This document shows, one piece after another, positions 1-11,450 of a stretch of DNA of 64,000 nucleotides (the stretch's first letter is position 1; every line of letters starts with the position of its first letter). The notes beneath the pieces are model-generated. The model saw nothing but the letters and a program-made list of their open reading frames with translations, was not told the origin of the DNA and searched no databases. The position numbers and the translations under genes are program-made. Where the stretch lies: positions 186,001 through 250,000 of the forward strand of contig RQOL01000915.1 of NCBI GenBank assembly GCA_013076295.1, written 5' to 3'. This DNA is from Sanderia malayensis. Lineage: Eukaryota > Cnidaria > Scyphozoa > Semaeostomeae > Pelagiidae.

Positions 1-607
1 TTTTCCAGAGAAATAAAATCGCCAAGAATGTGGTAAGAAAGACAGCAGTCAGTAAACATTGCTATTTAAATGCAAAGTCAAGGGTCTGTAAATATTTACT
101 TTATACGTAGGAATTTCCTTGGAAAACACAAGGCAAATAGCCTGGTCAAAAATGGGGGCTTCTGCCCTCTACAGTTACATGGGTGCAGAACACTCATTTT
201 TCACAAAAAGAACTTGGAAAGTAACAAAGCACTTATGAATTACAAACTAATGTCAATAACAAAACAACAGTATTGAAAATATACTGTGGATATATAAAAT
301 AATCCAACTATATTTTCCCTAATTGAAACTGTGAAACATAATTTAAAACATTTTAAATAACAATAATATGCTATGGAATTGTCATTTACTTCCAGGCTTT
401 CAACTGAGCGACAACGAACTTGAAGAAGCTGCAAAGCTGCAAAAGGTGTCCTAGCTTTGGAAGAGGACTTTCTATCTCCTGGGTTTGGATCTGAGTGCAC
501 AAGAATTATAATGTCCGAACATTTAAAGCCATCAGACTGCAAGAATGCATTCATTCATTTAAAACAGAACTTTAATGTGTCAAATTTAATCTAGTCAAAT
601 CAGAACA
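1..607. other. intergenic, nothing recognised
   Basis: This AT-rich stretch lies downstream of the left alpha-kinase pseudogene. I see no convincing exon, repeat or RNA gene. Short open frames here have no recognisable motif and no splice context. Confidence 0.5.
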
Positions 608-1989
608 TCAGACTAGTGGTTCAAGTGACAACAGTTGACAAAATACATTACACTTATGTTCTTTAATGAAGATGTTGATAGCAATCTGAGAAAGATTTCC
701 TGTGCAAAATAACAAATTGTTTCTATCATCTGTCAGTGTTGAAGATGCAATCTCTGGGTCATAGAGTGAATAGCTACTTCCTGGAGGTCAACCAGCATGA
801 GCATCTTTTCTGACTTAATGTAAGAAACATGTGTCAAGAACTCCATCTTTTCAATAACATTTCCAGTTACAAATTTATTTATTTGACCATCATTGTTAAT
901 GTATTTCTCAAAGGGGCCTTGGATATAACCTTCAATTGTAACAAATTCACCACCCTTTTTGACCCCATGGAAAATGTTACGATACTTTGCAGTTTCACCA
1001 AAGATATATTCAAGTTCACATTTTTTCACCTCCTGTTCCAGTTGCAAAGCAATGTTTCTGGCAAGTAGGTGCATTGAGCAACTTTCTTGCTATGCTCCTC
1101 AGCAGTCTGACCAGTATCCTCGATACATTTTAAAGCATCAGGCAAATAATGCTTGATAATCCAAGAATTATGCAAAAATCTGGATGCTTTGAACTTGCCT
1201 TATATGAAGTAAGAAATACACCGGTACGAAATCCCCCGGCACCAACTGCACTCTTTTCTTCACAAACTTCCACAGTTTTGGGGATCTTTACCCATGACAT
1301 AAGTTCCATATCAAACTCATACACCCTGATAACAATTTTGGCAGTTTGTTTGTTGAGCTTCCCTAGTTTCATCATGTCAGAAACTGAAAGGATCCCTGGG
1401 ACTACACGACTCCTTTTATTTTGAGGAGTTTCAAAGTCTGAAGTTGATGGTTGTTTCAAGTTTACCTTACTTGGATCTGATCTGATGTGATGTTGGACAT
1501 TGGTAGTGCTAGTGACAACACCATATGAGGTTTTTTCAATAGCATATGCTTTCTGGTCTTCCTTCCCACTTGATGTTTTATTGTTTTAGTAACACAAGAC
1601 AAAGTAACATTATTTAATACTTGAAGAAGGAATAAATCTTACGTGAATCAACTCCGTGTCAGGGAGCTGGCTGCAAGATGTACAAGATGGACCTTGTTCC
1701 CCAGCCAGCATATCACAAACAACATCATTTACAATTCTGGGCTAAAAGTGCTGTGCACGTGGCAAAGTAATGTTTCCTATTGTAAAATCTAGGTCAGCAT
1801 CAAATTAAACAAACTCCCTTGGCCCAATTCTTGTGTATTTTTGGGCCTTACTCAAAGCGTGGGCAGAAACCGGTTGCACAACCATCTCACCTCCATTTGG
1901 CCATTTTTGTTGCTTGGATGATCTTTGGGTTTTCGTTTCTCTTTCATTTTCTTGTTCTGTCTTTTCCAAGTGTCAATTTTATTAGTCAT
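608..1989 (-). pseudogene. intronless alpha-kinase (eEF2K/VWKA-type) pseudogene
   Basis: Alpha-kinases are atypical Ser/Thr kinases. Read on the minus strand, a start (MTNKIDTWKR) lies at 1987-1989. It is followed by a conserved N-terminal block (CDMLAGEQGPS, LIHVRFI) near 1630-1700, an N-lobe with a glycine-rich loop (SAVGAGGFRT, about 1240) and the C-lobe (MHLLARNIA, VTIEGYIQGPFEKYINN, LMLVDLQ, SLYDPEIAS, LLFCTGNLS). The stop is at 608-610. It is collinear with the gene at 62048-63316. Lesions are in-frame TAG at 1742-1744 and TAA at 1805-1807, a shift near 1900, and single-base losses at the A5 run 1174-1178, at 1074/1075 and at 780/781, just after the DLQ motif. The two stops argue for a true pseudogene, while the single-base losses could be assembly errors. 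Family call is firm; substrate unknown. Confidence 0.8.
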
Positions 1990-3423
1990 GGTAGCACGTG
2001 TTCAGATTCAAGTTTTCAAGTTCCTCTTTTCCTTTCTTCTTGAGCAATTTGAAAATGGCAGTGGGAAACAAGGGGCTTATGCTAATCTAGTAGTGAGGTG
2101 AGACTGGGTGAGTGTATATGTATATTATATGTATTTGAATGAGACAATGAGTGTGACCATGATACATGTGTACATGTTAATTTGCTTGCTGCTGACAGGT
2201 CTTATTTGATGAGAAGGGACCCTGTTGCTAAAAATTTGAACATTTTAAATGGAATAAGCATTAAGTACATAGTCGCATTACACAACACGCTGGGTTAGAT
2301 GGACTTGATCATGTTTCAAGCTCTCGTGTAGATAGGCCCTAAGTGATGTGCTTTGTTGCTTTCTCAATGCCATGCCAGCAAAGTCCTAGACTCATTACAT
2401 TGTGTCCCTGTGTTTTTGCCCAAGGCCTTCGCTCCACGAACAGGGATTTATCACATTTGACCATCAAAAAAAGGAACTCTGGAACAAATCTTTGTTCCTC
2501 CATTCACAGAGCAGGATTTCAAAATATGACGTTTCTCCAGAACGAAGGCAAATGTGTGAATCTTTTGAAGCAGTGATGGATAATGACGGAGTTGTTTAGA
2601 AAGATTTTCAGCGACTTCTATATAAGAAAAGTTGTGAAGGCAGTAATGAATTTCAACTGCTGAGATCTGGTACATAATGAACAGTTGCTACGCACTGACT
2701 CTGAGATATCTGTTGTACCTGTATGGTATGAAGGTAAGCATATTGCAATTTATCTACAATTAAAATTAAATATAAATCTTCGCAAAAACAAGTGCTTCAA
2801 AACACGTTTTCGGGTAATCAGCTACCACCCTTTGGGAAAAATGGTAGAAAGCGAAAAAGAAAGGAAGCCAATGAAAACAACAGTAACCCATTGTAGGTGG
2901 GGTTGGAGTTCGCTTACCACATTAAGTTTTTTTCACATGCCCCCCGCTAGTGAGTCCCATGATTGTCTGAAATTCTCAAATGCTTCGTCAAGGGTCCCTT
3001 GTGTCAAGTTCTAACTGTATTATAGACAAGGAAATTCTTATAAGAATCTAGCAATTAGGGTAACCGGAATTCCGTTTTTTGAGACATGTTACTGGGGGTT
3101 TTGGTTTCGAAATTGCCAGGGGACAACAAATTTGCGGCCCATGGGTCATGATTTTGCTTACGTCATATCTTGCGGGTCAGTAAAATCAATCGAAAGAGCA
3201 CATTAAACGAAGCGAAAAACGTATAAGAACTAGGGCCATAAAATCTATACAGAAAAAAAATGAGCTCTGAAAATTTTTGTAATGACGTCATCAGCATAGG
3301 CTAAAGTTCAAATGATGTACTTTTTAAGTTATTTCCCATTGTAATGACATGTCAAATTAGCCCCATTCGCTGTCACCGCTATCACTACTGCTTTCATCGT
3401 CGCTAGAAAACGAAAGTTTAGTT
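1990..3423. other. intergenic, no gene recognised
   Basis: About 1.4 kb lies between the alpha-kinase pseudogene and the LINE fragment. Open frames of 65-109 codons occur (for example 2343-2576 and 2685-3014), but they have no motif, no family resemblance and no convincing splice signals. A polypyrimidine/GT patch around 1900-2040 belongs to the pseudogene's 5' end. Confidence 0.45.
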
Positions 3424-3956
3424 GCAAAAATAAGAAGCTGGGAAAAAATTGAAATAAAGCGAGTGAAGGCCCTAGATTATTTGGAACAATACGGCAGACC
3501 CAATATGGTCGAGGTTAGCAGCATCCCTCATCAACAATGAGAAAATTGCGAATAGATTATTTTAAAGATCGCCTCCAAGATCAATGTGGATTTAAAACCA
3601 GAAGATATAGAGGCTTTTCATAGAATATCGCCAAAGCCAGATGCCCCCACCATCACGAGGGTTACTTCAAGGAAAACGTCCACAAGTCTGATGTCCAAAA
3701 TGGCAAAAGCAAACGCAAAAAAGATCGCAATCGCTGATTCAGGTTACAAAATACCAGCACCATCTGTCAATTCCACTGGTAAGGTTTATATCATTTTATA
3801 TGAGAAGAGACAAAAAAGCACCCATTAAAAAGATTTCCTACCCAGAAGACCTCGAAAGCTTGCATAATGAATAAGTAACTTGTTTTTGCTAATTTTTTCA
3901 TAAATCTGTTTAAACTAATATCCCTCCTCAAGGTTTATACCCCTCCCCCGGATCCT

Positions 3957-4705
3957 ATGCCTGAAAATACATGTCCTAATTGTGATAAAATTGCAAGGGA
4001 AAACAAAAACTCTATTTTTGCGATGCATGCTATTTTTGGTTGTGTCTAAAAAGTTCTGGTCTCGATAAAATCGAATTTGATCTTTTATCTGAAAGTCATG
4101 ATACTGACTGGTTTTGTAAAAATTGTGTTAAGAATTTTTTCCCCTTTCAAAATCTTGACAACAAAAAATTTCTGATGATAATTGAAGCCATAAGTTCAAA
4201 ATCTGTTAATATTTGGAGTTCAATTCTTATTAAAAAACGAGGATATGACAAAATTTGCTCTGGCTGCACAGAGACTATACGTGTCGCCAAAACCTTGATT
4301 CCTTTTGGCAATTGCAAACATCTCACCCACAAAAAATGTGCTCAGCTTCGCAATTTTTCTATAAATAATATCAACAGTCAGCTGACCTCGTGGAAATGTG
4401 GAGGTTGCACAACTAAGTATTTATCTGCCCTGCAGTTTGAGGAACTCAATGAACAGGAAATTGTTGATTTCACTTTTAATTCGAATTTTAATTGTAAATG
4501 CAATTTTATGTCAATTTCCCTCACAAACTATAATAATCTGGAACAATTAGCAACATGTAAGATTTCACTGAAAGAATACCATTCTCTTTATAATAGCGAT
4601 TCAGATAGCAAATTAACTAATTTCTCACATTTCAATTGTTATGACAATCACGATTTTTATAAACTAAGCAAGAAACCCTCTTTTACGGTCAAACAAAAAC
4701 TGTAA
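3957..4705 (+). pseudogene. PHD-like zinc-finger N-terminus of LINE ORF2
   Basis: From ATG 3957 the frame encodes CPNCDK, then after a one-base shift at the T5 run 4015-4019 continues with CDACYFWLC, DWFCKNC, CSGCTE, a histidine-bearing CKHLTHKKC and CGGC. This is the cysteine/histidine pattern of a PHD-type finger pair, as found ahead of the endonuclease in some invertebrate LINEs. Adding one T at 4015-4019 joins the first C-x2-C pair to the rest. A TAA at 4703-4705 sits in the same frame as the endonuclease directly downstream, so the two look like one broken ORF. Confidence 0.65.
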
Positions 4706-5345
4706 TCTTACACAAATATTTGTTCAATTTCCAAGAATCTCGAAAATCTTAAAATTTTAATTAGTAACCTAGATTATAATTTTGATATTATAGCTGTTAG
4801 TGAAAGTTGGCACACAATAAAAAGCGATTCAGACATTAAGAAACTTAAACTGGAAGGTTATCATGATTATCTTGCTTTAAAAGGTTGTAGTATGAAAGGT
4901 GGGTGTGGCTTTTTTCTTAGTGATAACTTGTCGTTTCTTCCAAGAGACGATATAACAAAATCCTTAAATAATACTAACTGTGAATTTGAAGCCCTGTGGC
5001 TTGAAATTATAATTCAAAATGGAAAAGATATCCTAATTGGAGTAATTTATAATCACCCTTGTAAAGACTCTGCCCCCTTCTTAGATTATCTTCAGTCTAT
5101 TTTCAATAAGATACGCTGTGAAAATAAATTTTAATAAATTTAATGTGATTTTAATATAAACCTTTTAAAATATGATAAAATCCCCAATGTGGAAGCTTTC
5201 TTAAATCTAATGTTAGCTAATTTCTATAAACTTTTAATAAACCATCCTACACGAATACATGCTAACTCTTGCCACATTTTAATTGATAATATTCTTAAAT
5301 AACTTAGAATATGAAACGGTAAGTGGCAATCTTATTGGAGGTATT
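4706..5345 (+). pseudogene. LINE apurinic-type endonuclease domain, decayed
   Basis: This continues in the frame of the preceding finger: NICSISKNLENLK, then FDIIAVSESWH, where the catalytic Glu lies in the SE-S-W motif. Next come the KGGCGFFLSD strand and ILIGVIYNHP, which is the RPP-type block. From about 5135 the frame shifts and the rest of the fold can be followed only by changing frame (FNIDLLKYD-like, NHPTRIH, LIDNIL). No reverse transcriptase motif follows. In intact elements the domain nicks target DNA for target-primed reverse transcription. Confidence 0.7.
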
Positions 5346-5479
5346 TTTACCCTGTAAATATAAGGGATCCACAGCTGTGGATAAAATCTTGCTGTGGAAG
5401 CCAGAAAGAGGCTAGTGTTTACTTTTATTGTAGCAGGCCTAGACATGGTTGCATGCATTGCAGTTATGGCTTTGGTGTG

Positions 5480-6623
5480 ATGGACGAGGAAGATAAAGGA
5501 CTAGATGCAGCAAAGGAGAAGATTATTAATCGACGAAAATCCCGCTTTGGACAGCAAGAGCGAAATAAGAGATGGAAAGACAATCTTTTAGAATCTTCGT
5601 CAGATCAGCAATACGCGAACAGCACTATCCCTTTCTACAGCAATCTCCCAGTTAGATCCAAGAGGAAATTAAAGGAAAAGCGACTCTCTGTAGCAGGTGT
5701 TAAGCCTAGTATTTCAGTTTATAATGAAAATAATCAAAGTATTGATTTGTATTTAAATATTTATTATAATGATTTTTCAATGATAGTTGATGATAGTTAC
5801 AGCAGCAACGCTGAAGGGGTGATTCCTGAACTTCCTGAAACACCTAATCATAGTCCCATGCAGGATGATGACAATGTGAGTGAAAACCAAAACATCCTTG
5901 TTATTATCACGTTTCCCTTCTCGAAAATGTGTCTTTTTGTCCAGGCAGTTTTATTAATTCTCAAATTTTGAATATGTCACTTGATTTGCTGATGTATGAT
6001 TGATAACTTAATAAGTACTTACCACCTATAAGGAAGTAAAATGATATTGTCGATGTTATCTCTATTATAAGGAAGCTGTGTCAAGACATTCAGATATGTC
6101 TTATGATTTCATTCAGCCATCCCCCCAGAAAAAGGTAGGATGTGTACATGCTCTCTAATTTGATTTTGTGTCCCACCCAATTAATTAATTTCTAATACAG
6201 AGTGAACTTATTATTCAGCCCTTGTCCCAAGCCATATCTTTATTTCATAACTTATTTCTTAACTTAATATTGTAAACAGGATTTTGTTAAATTGCAATGA
6301 TATTGATTTCAGAGAAATTATCTTCAACTTCTGTTTTCATTTTGTTGGGGTTGCTTGAATGCATATAGGTTGCTATGCGATCTATTTTACTGCAAAGAAA
6401 GTTTGAGGTTATTAATCATATGGCAGAAAATAATCTTCTGAGTTTATTTTCAAGGCTAATGTATGGTGAATGTCAGCTAGGTTACCACAGTTCTAACATT
6501 GAGAACTATAAAGTAAATATATGTTAAATAACTGCATATCTTTCTGTCTTTGATCAAGTTGCTTTTATTTGCAGTAATTTATTCTACCTTCAGGTGTATT
6601 GAGTTGGATAATAAGAGCATTAG
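5480..6623 (+). CDS. 5' exons of KDZ-associated (HMGXB3-like) gene
   Basis: ATG 5480 opens an exon ending at a GTGAGT donor after 5875; it is charged and basic (INRRKSRFGQQERNKRWKD) with an acidic tail. Phase-compatible exons follow at 6072-6134 (donor GTAGGA), 6369-6465 (donor GTGAAT) and probably 6594-6623. Phases run 0, 0, 1, 1 without a stop, which is the main evidence that they are real. A further piece at about 6684-6804 (MSELSQNNG, donor GTAAAT) is open but I could not fit its phase. No catalytic domain is present. I infer that these are the N-terminus of the cysteine-cluster gene continuing at 7170 because strand and spacing match, but the join is unproven. Confidence 0.5.
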
Positions 6624-7169
6624 GTAACCCTATGCTATGCTTTTACTTTTAGGTGTATATAGAGATTGATTCGGTTATAAATTATGTCTGAGCTTTCTCA
6701 AAATAATGGGATTTCTCCAGCAAATGATGAATATACTGCATTTTGTCTTTCTGATGTGGATGCAAAAGAAGGAAAATTAAAGGTAAATAAACGAAACAAG
6801 ATCATTCCATATCATAAAAATATGACATGGCAAAACACTATGATTTGCCAACAACAAAGAATCATCTTTTCTAAGCTCATTCATAAGAGATGCATACAGG
6901 CTTGAAGTGGCCAACTACTTGCAATCCGGTATTTTATTTGCTAAGACCTAACCTCATAAAGTAGGTTGGAACCATAAATGTTCTTCGCTGAATGTGATTC
7001 AAAGTAGGCATTCCCTCTGATGTGAGCGAGCAGTGCTTACATGCTTCACTTTTGTTGCCACTCATCACATTTTTCTTCCTTCCATGTGTAATAAGTCAAA
7101 ATAAAAATTGCTCAATGCGCTGTGTTCATCATTACAATGATATTGATGAATCTTAATTTTACCCCACAG

Positions 7170-10001
7170 AAAGATTGTTGTTTTCGTTATTCGTAAATCT
7201 GTGGACTTTGACGATTGTTGGGGTTGGGTGTATGCTTGTAGCTGTACAAAAGAGCAAGTTCGATTCTGTAATTCCATTGCACGGCGAGTTCCGTTGAAAA
7301 GAAAAGGTGAGTCAGTTTCTTAGAATGACCAGCCTAGCTATTAGCCGTGTGAAAAGACTGAACAAAACGAAACCCAAAATGTACATACCAAATGGTTATA
7401 ATTCATAGCACAATACATTATGACAGACGGATGATGACCGTTAAGCTGCACTTCGTTGTGCGTTGCTTCATTTTCATTCTATCAGCTTGAACACTGTTTT
7501 AGCAGTACTTACATTCCTGTCTTAGAATTTGATAATGAATACAACAAGAGCTGCCTGCACATCAAAGCTGCCTCTCATCTTATGGCCGAATTCGATTCGC
7601 GAACAGAATAGAACCAGAGTCTCATTATAAAAACACAGGTAGACCCACATCCCTCTTGATATTATCATTCCATGGAATATCACGCTTATTACAAGCCATA
7701 CACAATGTTTTATTATCCTTTTAGCTGAGCACTTTCGTTTTTTAGACGAACCTGGGTCAGATAGTCCAGTGTTTCCAATTCTGAGCACGGAAAATGTTTG
7801 TTTCAGTGTGGGGAACCACAAAAAAATGATTACGGTGCATCACTATAATACGTAAGCCATTTGTTCTTGTCTTTGCTGCCCAAGCTCAACATCCTGCAGT
7901 CACATAGACATATTAACGTCAATGGGGCTCCACCAAGCTTCCCAGTAACGCTGGAAAGAATGCTGCAATGTGTTAAAGAAGAAGGTAGCACATCTGGAGC
8001 AGAAAATCAGAAAACTCTTTCTTGGCAACAAATTCCTTTCCAGCCACAATCTATGAATAAGGAAAGGCAATTTGTAAGTACATTGGGCGACGACGACAGT
8101 TTTGTTTTAAAGCCATTATTAGTACCTGATCTCAAATGCCCAAACTGTGGAGGCAAGTGGTCTTCCGATGACCCTGTGAAAAATGACTGGGTATACAGCA
8201 AGGCGGTAGCAGTTTTCTTAGATTTTGGCATTTTCACAGCTAAAGGTAAATATCCAATTAATTTCATATAGTCGGGGCAATTGTTGATTGATCGTTTTGT
8301 AAGGAGTGATGAATGCATTTGCACTTCTCTATGGTTTCCATCGGGGGAATTGACCGTTTTGCTTTACTTTTCATTTTACAGTCTACTGTATCAAATGTGC
8401 AACTGAATGTAGTTGGTATCAGTACGATGGACTAGAGGATGGCCTTATAAACATGGGTATCTCGTTAGTCACAAAATTCTTCGACGTTTTATGCTCTGCT
8501 TTTTTCATGGAAGGTAAGAAACTTGCATCTGTAAAGTAGCCTTAATATCTTTAAAGAGGAGTGGAATTATATGCCAGCAGCCCATTGCCTAAACTTCACC
8601 CATCGAAAAAAATCTTCTGAGATACTTCAAGGCTATACATTTTAAGAAAAGGCAGCATGCTTCTGTCAATTTCATCCTGTTATAAGATTTATCCTCATGC
8701 ACTTACAGCTCATTCTCCCCCTTTAACATTTTAGGATGCCAATCTATGTATTTCACTCGATTTATGTGAGAGAAAAACAGGCTGAAGGGTATGCTGATTT
8801 GGCATCCTCTTTTACATATAACAAATTCAAGAATGCTTGGTATAGCTACATGGAGCTTTTAGATATCGATATAGATACGGGATTTTCCTGTAAGATTTGT
8901 AAAGAAGAACCATCTGTCTTGATAATGGATGCTACTTCTTTATCATTCCGAAAAGAATTCATGCACTGGCGTTCGTTTTTGAACAAAGTCGATACCAACT
9001 CGGACATGCTAATACCACGAAAAAGGTATAGGAATATTTCATTCATTGTGACCTTTGTATGTAAATATTTGTCTGATACTATTGTTACCAGACAAGACTC
9101 TCCAGAGGAGCCACTACTAGCAGACGGTTGTTCCCCTGCGATGCCCCTAAGCCAATATTTCTTGATAGAACGATTTATTGCAGACAAACACAGTGCATTT
9201 GGGTAAGGTAAGAGTACTCACCATCAAATATTAATTTTTCACCGTTTTATTGCTATAGTCAGTTCAAAGATCGAATCTTGATCTCAAACAAAAGATGTCG
9301 TTCCCTTCTTCTGCGTTACGCATGCAGCCCTAGAAGAAAAGCCAAGAAATTAACAGGTGAAGAAATGGAGGAGCTGATGAGCATCTTGAAAACAGATTGC
9401 CTGGAAGTTCACGATCTTCTGAGTCACATACAAGCATGTTGCATACCTATAGACCACCAGTACGCCAGAGAAAGCGAGAAGACGAAGCTGGAAACAGTAC
9501 CATTTACTTGTCCCAGGGTATGGATGCCTTTTGTAGAAGCACTTGGAGTAGCAACGCCTGTTTGTGGACTAATTCATCAAGATAAAGTTCTTTTAACAGC
9601 TTTAGAAAATCTAGTGAAAGCAAATGGAGCAGTGTCAGCAGAAATTTTGGGAATAGTTAGAACAAAATTCCCTGTTCTCCATGATATCGTTTCGACTTTC
9701 GAAAAATTCCAATGTCCTATTGCTCTTTTGCCTGTTCTGAAAATTCTAGTTGAAAAATCCAAACAACCTTTTCAAGACTACAATGGTGTTGATGCTGCTG
9801 ATGATGATCTACTTCTGTCAGAAGGAGAAAGCCCTGAACATTCGATTTACTCGCACTGGCCATGCCTTACACAAAGCAGAAGGAGAGGAAAGTACACTGT
9901 GGATAAAAAAGGTTCTAAGAAGGACACAATGAGTTGTCATAAGACAAGTAAAGGGCACCCCACCTTGCTTCCCGGCGTATTCACAATGTTCTGCAAGCAT
10001 G
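7170..10001 (+). CDS. KDZ-associated cysteine-cluster protein (HMGXB3-like), 3' end lost in gap
   Basis: Exons: 7170-7306, 7725 to 7834 or 7851, 7900-8245, 8382-8513, 8735-9025 and 9259-10001. They encode a CPNCGGKW knuckle, CIKCATECSWYQYDGLEDG, then CKICKEEPSVLIMDATSLSF and SQFKDRILIS. This order resembles the CxC region next to KDZ transposases and the C-terminal half of animal HMGXB3. Junctions 7306/7725, 8245/8382 and 9025/9259 agree in phase. 8513/8735 agrees only if one T is added to the T6 run 8500-8505, which also keeps a continuous CSAFFHGRMPIY. The last exon ends at a GTATGA donor 40 bases before the N gap, so the remaining catalytic part is missing. Whether this is a host gene or a domesticated transposon is open. 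Confidence 0.65.
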
Positions 10002-10040
10002 GTATGAATCACTTGCTGATTTACTTTTAAAATGGTACAT

Positions 10041-10140
10041 NNNNNNNNNNNNNNNNNNNNNNNNNNNNNNNNNNNNNNNNNNNNNNNNNNNNNNNNNNNN
10101 NNNNNNNNNNNNNNNNNNNNNNNNNNNNNNNNNNNNNNNN
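10041..10140. other. assembly gap, 100 N
   Basis: Exactly 100 N, the usual placeholder for a gap of unknown size. It interrupts the KDZ-associated gene just after a splice donor; no exon of that gene is seen on the far side. Confidence 0.99.
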
Positions 10141-10969
10141 ATTTTTTCTGGCAATTTTTCAAACGTTAGACGTTGGACAAAAAATTTTACATTTGCTATA
10201 GGAACAAAGTGAAGACGCAATTGCTATTTTGAATTCGCGCCAATTTGAAAGCATTGTAGCCTCTATTGGCGCATTGCCTCGTTGTTGCTCGCTTATGATT
10301 CTTGTTGTTGTTGCTTTGCTTGATTTCATCAGCAGAGTTATGGAAGAGAACTTGTGCGTATAAAAAATGAATGAATTGCGAACTTTAAACATAATAACTA
10401 CAAATGAATATTTCGAGCTGATTATTATAGCTGTTATCAATATGATGGTGATGGATTTAACATGGGCAGTTAAACACAACAACAAATTACATGAATTTAT
10501 TTAATTATTTTAACAACCTTGATTTTGTGTCAGGGTTGTTATATGCTGCAAAAGATGCCTTTAGACAGGAAAGCCAATAATGACAGTAGGCCATGGAAGG
10601 TTGAGCAAAGGTAAGAAGGTATCATACTAATTTTTTTGGCATGATGAATTCATGGGGTGCGGGTAATTAATGATTTGGAGTTAAAATAAATTACTTACAT
10701 TTATAGACTTAAAGCCAGATGAAAAGAACTGAGATGAGCTAACATGCTATACAGTGTATTATATGATGACTTCTTGTTTCAGGTGCCCAAACATGAAGTG
10801 AATGGTTGTTGTTTGTGGTCATTCTTGTGAACATTATTATAGCCAGGTGAGTTCATTTTAAGATTGTTAATTGAAGATATTTGTTGAAAAAGAAGGACAG
10901 TGTCTGTTTTGCATGATCTTTTTTGAAGAATTACAAAAGTTAGAAATTAGAAGCATTACATATTAACAT
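10141..10969. other. intergenic, nothing recognised
   Basis: About 830 bases lie between the gap and the satellite. The expected downstream exons of the KDZ-associated gene are not found in any frame. The composition becomes A/T-rich and then merges into TATA/TACA-like sequence near 10960. Confidence 0.5.
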
Positions 10970-11450
10970 TAACATACTTACTATAGATACTATACATAAA
11001 TATATACGTCAATACACCCTATATAGTATATATAAATACTATACATAATATACATACCTTACATACATACCACATACATACATACATACATACATACATA
11101 CATACATACATACATACATACATACATACATACCCTACATACATACATACATACATGAGCCGGGCTCGGTCGCTTCGCTCCCTCCCAGCCCGTCAAGTAA
11201 ACAAAGCTTAATCTGGTTGGCGCGCTTCGCGCGCTGCATTCGCTACCGCTCATGCCCATACATACATACATACATACCTACATACATACCCTACAACATA
11301 CCTACAATACATACCCTACAATACATACCTACAATACATACCTTACAATAAATTTCCTACAATACATACCCTACCATAAAATACCCAACCATACATACCT
11401 AAAATACATACCCTACAATACATACCCTACAATACATACCCTAACCATAC
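10970..11450. repeat. satellite array A0: (TACA)n, GC block, 14-mer array
   Basis: This is the left edge of the satellite. Imperfect TATA/TACA repeats become pure TACA, then a GC-rich block at about 11156-11257, then (TACA)n and a short run of 14-mers leading into core 1. It has only the second (GAGCCGGG-type) GC block, so the first unit looks cut on its left. Confidence 0.85.

Larger units (their letters stand above)
3424..5350 (+). mobile_element. CR1/L2-like non-LTR retrotransposon fragment lacking reverse transcriptase
   Basis: Three pieces of one LINE lie in order. About 3424-3828 has an ORF1-type segment with a coiled-coil-like start, LDYLEQYGRPNMVEV and then DLKPEDIEAFHRISPK, broken by a shift near 3535. 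3957-4705 holds a PHD-like finger, and 4706 to about 5350 an AP-type endonuclease. The reverse transcriptase that should follow is absent; the frame runs out after a stretch like NNLEYETVSGNL near 5300-5340. LINEs normally lose the 5' end, so a copy keeping the 5' half is odd and implies a deletion, later insertion or misassembly. Clade is uncertain. Confidence 0.75.

Noticed and set aside
9029..9206. In-frame extension of the KDZ-associated exon past 9025
   Set aside because: The frame is open by chance through the intron. A GTATAG donor at 9026 and a TAG acceptor at 9258 join in phase and restore the conserved continuation.
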